Of a DNA stretch of 64,000 nucleotides, positions 60,674 through 64,000 are shown one piece after another (position 1 is the stretch's first letter; each line of letters starts with the position of its first letter). The notes below the pieces were generated by a model. The model worked only from the letters and a program-made list of their open reading frames with translations. It was not told the origin of the DNA and made no database searches. The position numbers were made by a program, and so were the translations under genes. The DNA lies in assembly GCA_002371615.1 (NCBI GenBank), contig DFGA01000033.1, forward strand, positions 1 through 64,000. The letters are read 5' to 3'. The stretch comes from Lachnospiraceae bacterium UBA3762. GTDB taxonomy: Bacteria > Bacillota > Clostridia > Lachnospirales > Lachnospiraceae.

Positions 60674-62263
60674 ATGGAAGATAAAAAATATAAAAATCTT
60701 ATCTTTGCAGGGTTGATGGCTGCTGTTGCAGCACTGTTTGCGGTCACGCGATTATACAGGCTGGATATTGTTCCTTTCGGTCCTTACAGGATGCACATTG
60801 ATGAATTAGGTGCGGCTTATGATGCATTTTGCATTTCGGATTACGGAGTAGACCAGTTCCTATACCGTATGCCGGTATATTTTAAGTGTTTCGGTGAAGG
60901 GCAGAATGCTCTTTATACATATCTGGCTGTTATTGCTTTCAGATTAGGCGGTATTTCCATATTCAGTTTCAGGCTTCCTGCCGTTATATGTGCAGCGGGA
61001 GCTTTTGCTGCACTGTTTTTTATGGTCAGGGATCTTCTGGATCGTTGGTATGCCATCGTTGCCCTTATTCTGATGACGGTAATGCCTGTATTTATGATGA
61101 GTGAACACTGGGGCCTGGAAGCTTATCTGATGATGAGTTTTGTTATTATATCCATGGCGTTCCAGATACGTGCCGTCATTACGAACAGACCGGTTTATTA
61201 TGCTCTGGCGGGTACGTTCTGGGGTCTGACACTATACACATATGCGATGTCATATATTATTGTGCCGCTGTTTCTTCTGGCTTCATTTATCATTCTGCTC
61301 ATATACAAAAAACTCAGTTTAAAAAACATACTGATGGTCGGAATACCTCTTATTATTCTCGGATTTCCCCTGCTTTTGCAACAGTTTGTTATGATGGGCG
61401 TTCTGAAGCCCTTTTCGCTTTTCGGGGTGATTGATTTCTGGAATACTTCTCATTACAGGGCAGATGAAATATCTCCTGCCTTTGTACCCGAAAACCTGAT
61501 TATGTCGTTTAAGTACACATATGTTGCCGACCGGTCCGCCTATGACGCTAATGCGACATACGGAACCATGTATTATATCTCGATCCCGTTTATTCTTACC
61601 GGAATGATAGCCTCCGCATATGCGGTAATTAAGGACGTAAGAGCCGGAGTACTTAACCTGTGGTTGTTTAACTGGATGTTTTTCCTTGTGGCAAGGGTAT
61701 TTCTACTGTTTGTGAAGTATCCGAATATAAACCGTATCAACGGTATCTTCCCGGCATATCTTTTATTTGCCGTATATGGCATTATGACCGTGGCAGGCAA
61801 AATAAGAAAGAAAGCAGTATTTTTTGCAGTATTGTGTCTTGCCTATATGATATGCTTTCTGTCTTTTTCCAAGTATTTCTATTCCCATGACGGCCTGCAA
61901 AATGATGCCTATGATATAGGAGACAGTCTCGGGTGTGATCTGGAGGCGGGAGCGGCCGCACAACTTGCCAAAAAGATAGCAATGGGGAAACCGGTTTGTG
62001 CCATGTTAAATGATGGCTGGCGCAGAGATCTTTCTATTGCCTTATATACAGAAACTTCACCTTATGATTTTAACAGAGACCATGAACCGCATGACACTGT
62101 TTATAACGGGTTGGTTTGGGAAATGCCGGAGGAACTTGATCTGACGGGTGGTACGGTTTACCTTATCGATAATGAACTTAGTCATATTACATCTTACCTG
62201 GTTACTGATGAAGGGTTTTCGGTGGATATCACGTATCCGGATTTTACAGTGGTTTACAAATAG
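60674..62263 (+). CDS. GT-C polyprenol-dependent glycosyltransferase, paralogue B
   Basis: About 529 residues, paralogue of the protein at 33907. Shared positions are RMHIDELGAAYDAFCI (acidic D-E pair), RMPVYFKCFGEGQNALYTY, MSEHWGLEAYLMMSFV, TLYTYAMSYIIVPLF and the end YLIDNELSHITSYLV. It has about ten membrane helices and a soluble outer tail. It probably moves a sugar from an undecaprenyl-phosphate donor to a surface polymer. ATG 60674 is preferred because GGGAG (60661-60665) lies 8 nt before it; ATG 60659 is in frame but overlaps the terminator region. The next gene follows after 15 nt. Confidence 0.72.
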   Translation: MEDKKYKNLIFAGLMAAVAALFAVTRLYRLDIVPFGPYRMHIDELGAAYDAFCISDYGVDQFLYRMPVYFKCFGEGQNALYTYLAVIAFRLGGISIFSFRLPAVICAAGAFAALFFMVRDLLDRWYAIVALILMTVMPVFMMSEHWGLEAYLMMSFVIISMAFQIRAVITNRPVYYALAGTFWGLTLYTYAMSYIIVPLFLLASFIILLIYKKLSLKNILMVGIPLIILGFPLLLQQFVMMGVLKPFSLFGVIDFWNTSHYRADEISPAFVPENLIMSFKYTYVADRSAYDANATYGTMYYISIPFILTGMIASAYAVIKDVRAGVLNLWLFNWMFFLVARVFLLFVKYPNINRINGIFPAYLLFAVYGIMTVAGKIRKKAVFFAVLCLAYMICFLSFSKYFYSHDGLQNDAYDIGDSLGCDLEAGAAAQLAKKIAMGKPVCAMLNDGWRRDLSIALYTETSPYDFNRDHEPHDTVYNGLVWEMPEELDLTGGTVYLIDNELSHITSYLVTDEGFSVDITYPDFTVVYK

Positions 62264-62278
62264 GATAATATATTTGAT

Positions 62279-64000
62279 ATGAGCAGATTGAATTTAACAG
62301 ATGAGAACATCAATAAAAAACTTCGTATAGCAGCTCTTGTATTGATCATTATTCTGATTTCGTGGCCGTTTTTGTTTATGGACCTTGCCAAGGGACACGA
62401 TATGCTGTTCCACCTTCAGCGTATCGAGGGAATACGTCAGGATGTGTCATTGAGACATTTTCCTGTCCGGATGCAATCGGGATGGATGAGAGGATACGGA
62501 TACCCCGTTTCAATACTGTACGGAGATGTATTTTTGTATATCGGGGCTGTGTTCAGAAAACTCGGTTTTCCTGTTATGGTTTCATTCAGACTGTTTATGG
62601 TATGTGTGAATACTGCGGCTGTTCTCATATCTTATTTTTCGTTTAAAGTGTTTAATAAAGGCTGGGCACCCGTAATAGCTACAGCAGCATATACTACATC
62701 CTCATATCGCCTTGTTGACGAGTATGTACGGTCGGCGATAGGCGAAACCCTTGCTATAGTATTCTTTCCGGCGGTTGCCGCATGTATATACCTTATCCTT
62801 ACAACTAAAGACTATCACAGAAGGCGTAAATATACAGTGGTGCTTTCACTCTCATTCCTGGCCGTTATCTGCTCTCACACATTAACGACAAGTATGATGC
62901 TTGTTGTATTGGTTCTGTTCGGACCCGTTAGTCTTGTGCTGTTCGGAATTAAAGGAGAACGTATCAGACAGATGGGAAATGTTGTAATGGCCGGAATACT
63001 CACGATCCTTATGTCGGCTTTTTTTGTCATTCCTTTTCTGGATACATACCTTAATGCGGGGATAGCATTTGCTCTTAAGCGAAAAAACAGTATTCAGGGC
63101 GAAGGGCCTGGAATTACCGATCTGTTTGAGTTTGTATGCAATCCGTTCGGGGGAACGAATGGCGGCTCAATTCAACAGACTCCGGGGCCTGTGCTTATAT
63201 GCTTTCTTATTATTGCGATAGTTGCATGTATAGTTTCCGTAATAAGAAAGACCGATTTTCCTAACAGGAACCGTATTGTATTTGAGACGGTAGCGAGCCT
63301 GATACTGCTGCTTATGTCTTCCGCTTATTTTCCGTGGAATTTTATAGAAGATAATGTCCCTGTACTTGGCGGAATTCTTACGGCAATAGAATTTCCCATG
63401 CGTTACCTTGCGTTTGCCATAGTATTTATGGCATTGCTTACGGGTGATATGATCAGGCTGATAGGTGACAGGCTTGGTTCGGGCAGTTCCGGGATAACTT
63501 CAGGATGTGCGGTTAAGGCAGTATGCATCGTGATAATGTGCGCCCTGTTTATATTTAATGTTGCCCAGATATGCTTCCACAGCCGTACTTACGAAAAAAG
63601 AGCCGATTATAAAAACGTCGAAGACCTTGGTGAGTGGAGATATTATGCGATGGACTTCCGGCTCGAGAACACGACGGTTGATGATCTGCCGACCGGCCTT
63701 GTTCATGAGGGTATGCTCAGCATGGAGGTGCTCTCAAGGGACAGCAATGAGTTCCTGATCGCGTGTGTTACAGGACCTGACTATGGTTGGATACAGCTTC
63801 CGGTGTTTAATTACCCGTATTATCATGCGGCGGATCTTGAAAACCCCAAAATGGAATTTGAGATACATGATGGTGGAAACAGAACTGTCGGTGTATTACT
63901 TCCTGCAAATTATGAAGGGATACTCCATGTGTACTGGCAGGAGCCGGTATTCTGGAGAGTTTCCGAGGTGGTATCATATATAACATTTGCACTGTGCATT
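62279..64000 (+). CDS. YfhO/PTPS-related-like membrane protein, 3' end cut by window
   Basis: 574 codons are open from ATG 62279 to the window edge without a stop. An N-terminal helix (RIAALVLIIILISWPFLFM) leads to the outer loop HDMLFHLQRIEGIRQDV and FPVRMQSGWMRGYGYPVSIL. That H-xx-R-xx-G plus G-YG pattern parallels the protein at 27673. Many helices follow, including VICSHTLTTSMMLVVLVLF, and then a soluble outer domain. YfhO-like proteins are proposed GT-C partners of GtrB/GtrA-type proteins. There is no ribosome site as strong as AGGAGG here; TAGGATAATA lies ahead. Confidence 0.65.
   Translation, partial: MSRLNLTDENINKKLRIAALVLIIILISWPFLFMDLAKGHDMLFHLQRIEGIRQDVSLRHFPVRMQSGWMRGYGYPVSILYGDVFLYIGAVFRKLGFPVMVSFRLFMVCVNTAAVLISYFSFKVFNKGWAPVIATAAYTTSSYRLVDEYVRSAIGETLAIVFFPAVAACIYLILTTKDYHRRRKYTVVLSLSFLAVICSHTLTTSMMLVVLVLFGPVSLVLFGIKGERIRQMGNVVMAGILTILMSAFFVIPFLDTYLNAGIAFALKRKNSIQGEGPGITDLFEFVCNPFGGTNGGSIQQTPGPVLICFLIIAIVACIVSVIRKTDFPNRNRIVFETVASLILLLMSSAYFPWNFIEDNVPVLGGILTAIEFPMRYLAFAIVFMALLTGDMIRLIGDRLGSGSSGITSGCAVKAVCIVIMCALFIFNVAQICFHSRTYEKRADYKNVEDLGEWRYYAMDFRLENTTVDDLPTGLVHEGMLSMEVLSRDSNEFLIACVTGPDYGWIQLPVFNYPYYHAADLENPKMEFEIHDGGNRTVGVLLPANYEGILHVYWQEPVFWRVSEVVSYITFALCI

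Noticed and set aside
62362..62646. Short open frame inside the last membrane protein gene
   Set aside because: Out of frame with the long open frame from 62279, which has clear membrane-protein composition and runs to the window edge.
1..64000. CRISPR array, intact transposase, rRNA, phage genes
   Set aside because: No regularly spaced direct repeats, no transposase or integrase motifs, no rRNA-like sequence and no phage structural genes were seen.

Overview
The window looks like chromosomal DNA of an anaerobic Firmicute, most likely a Lachnospiraceae-type organism (Butyrivibrio and relatives). This is an inference from gene content and moderate GC, not from a marker gene. The clues are a rubredoxin-fused flavin reductase, a stand-alone IMP cyclohydrolase next to a stand-alone AICAR formyltransferase in place of fused PurH, strong AGGAGG-type ribosome sites, and CotH/VTC/DUF4956 gene sets. 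Almost everything from 2.6 kb to the right edge concerns cell-surface polysaccharide.

Layout. 0-2.6 kb is an accessory edge: out-of-frame remnants of a DUF6870-like protein and an NlpC/P60-like protein, then a hipBA toxin-antitoxin pair with its own promoter and a 21-bp dyad. 2.6-14.7 kb holds a Rieske non-haem iron protein, a GT-C-like membrane protein, two tandem Wzy-like polymerases, a divergent FkbM-methyltransferase/ATP-grasp pair, a GT-D-type glycosyltransferase, a PglK-like ABC flippase and a membrane-bound nucleotide-sugar 4,6-dehydratase. 14.7-23.6 kb carries assorted glycosyltransferases (GT8-like, GT2, GtrA/GtrB pair, GT-C). 23.6-33.9 kb makes sugar donors: gmd-fcl-manC for GDP-mannose and GDP-fucose, then rfbF-SDR-rfbH for a CDP-3,6-dideoxyhexose. 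33.9-40.6 kb has two large GT-C proteins around a leftward operon of a GT2-GtrA fusion, a GtrB-like GT2 and a YdjC/NaxD-type deacetylase. 40.6-49.6 kb mixes purine genes (guaB, IMP cyclohydrolase, AICAR formyltransferase) with a GtrII-like protein and a PocR/GAF/PAS/GGDEF/EAL regulator. 49.7-60.4 kb holds a membrane protein and a duplicated CotH-kinase / VTC polyphosphate-polymerase / DUF4956 module. tRNA-Val and tRNA-Met follow with a consensus promoter and a terminator, then two more GT-C/YfhO-like proteins, the last cut by the window edge.

How it may work together (inference). Cytoplasmic enzymes make nucleotide sugars. GT2/GtrB enzymes load sugars on undecaprenyl phosphate, and GtrA proteins or the ABC flippase move them outward. 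The roughly ten GT-C-like membrane proteins and the Wzy-like enzymes would then polymerise or decorate a surface polymer. guaB feeds GTP to GDP-sugars and to cyclic-di-GMP. The CotH/VTC/DUF4956 set may add a phosphate-based modification outside the cell.

Points most worth a second look are the duplicated CotH/VTC/DUF4956 module, a set of seven gene starts whose promoter -10 boxes sit only 6-9 nt before an initiation codon with no ribosome site (apparent leaderless mRNAs), an in-frame structured insertion in manC, a Rieske oxygenase-like protein in a presumed anaerobe, and a GT2/YdjC/GT-C set resembling the Francisella Flm/NaxD amino-sugar pathway.
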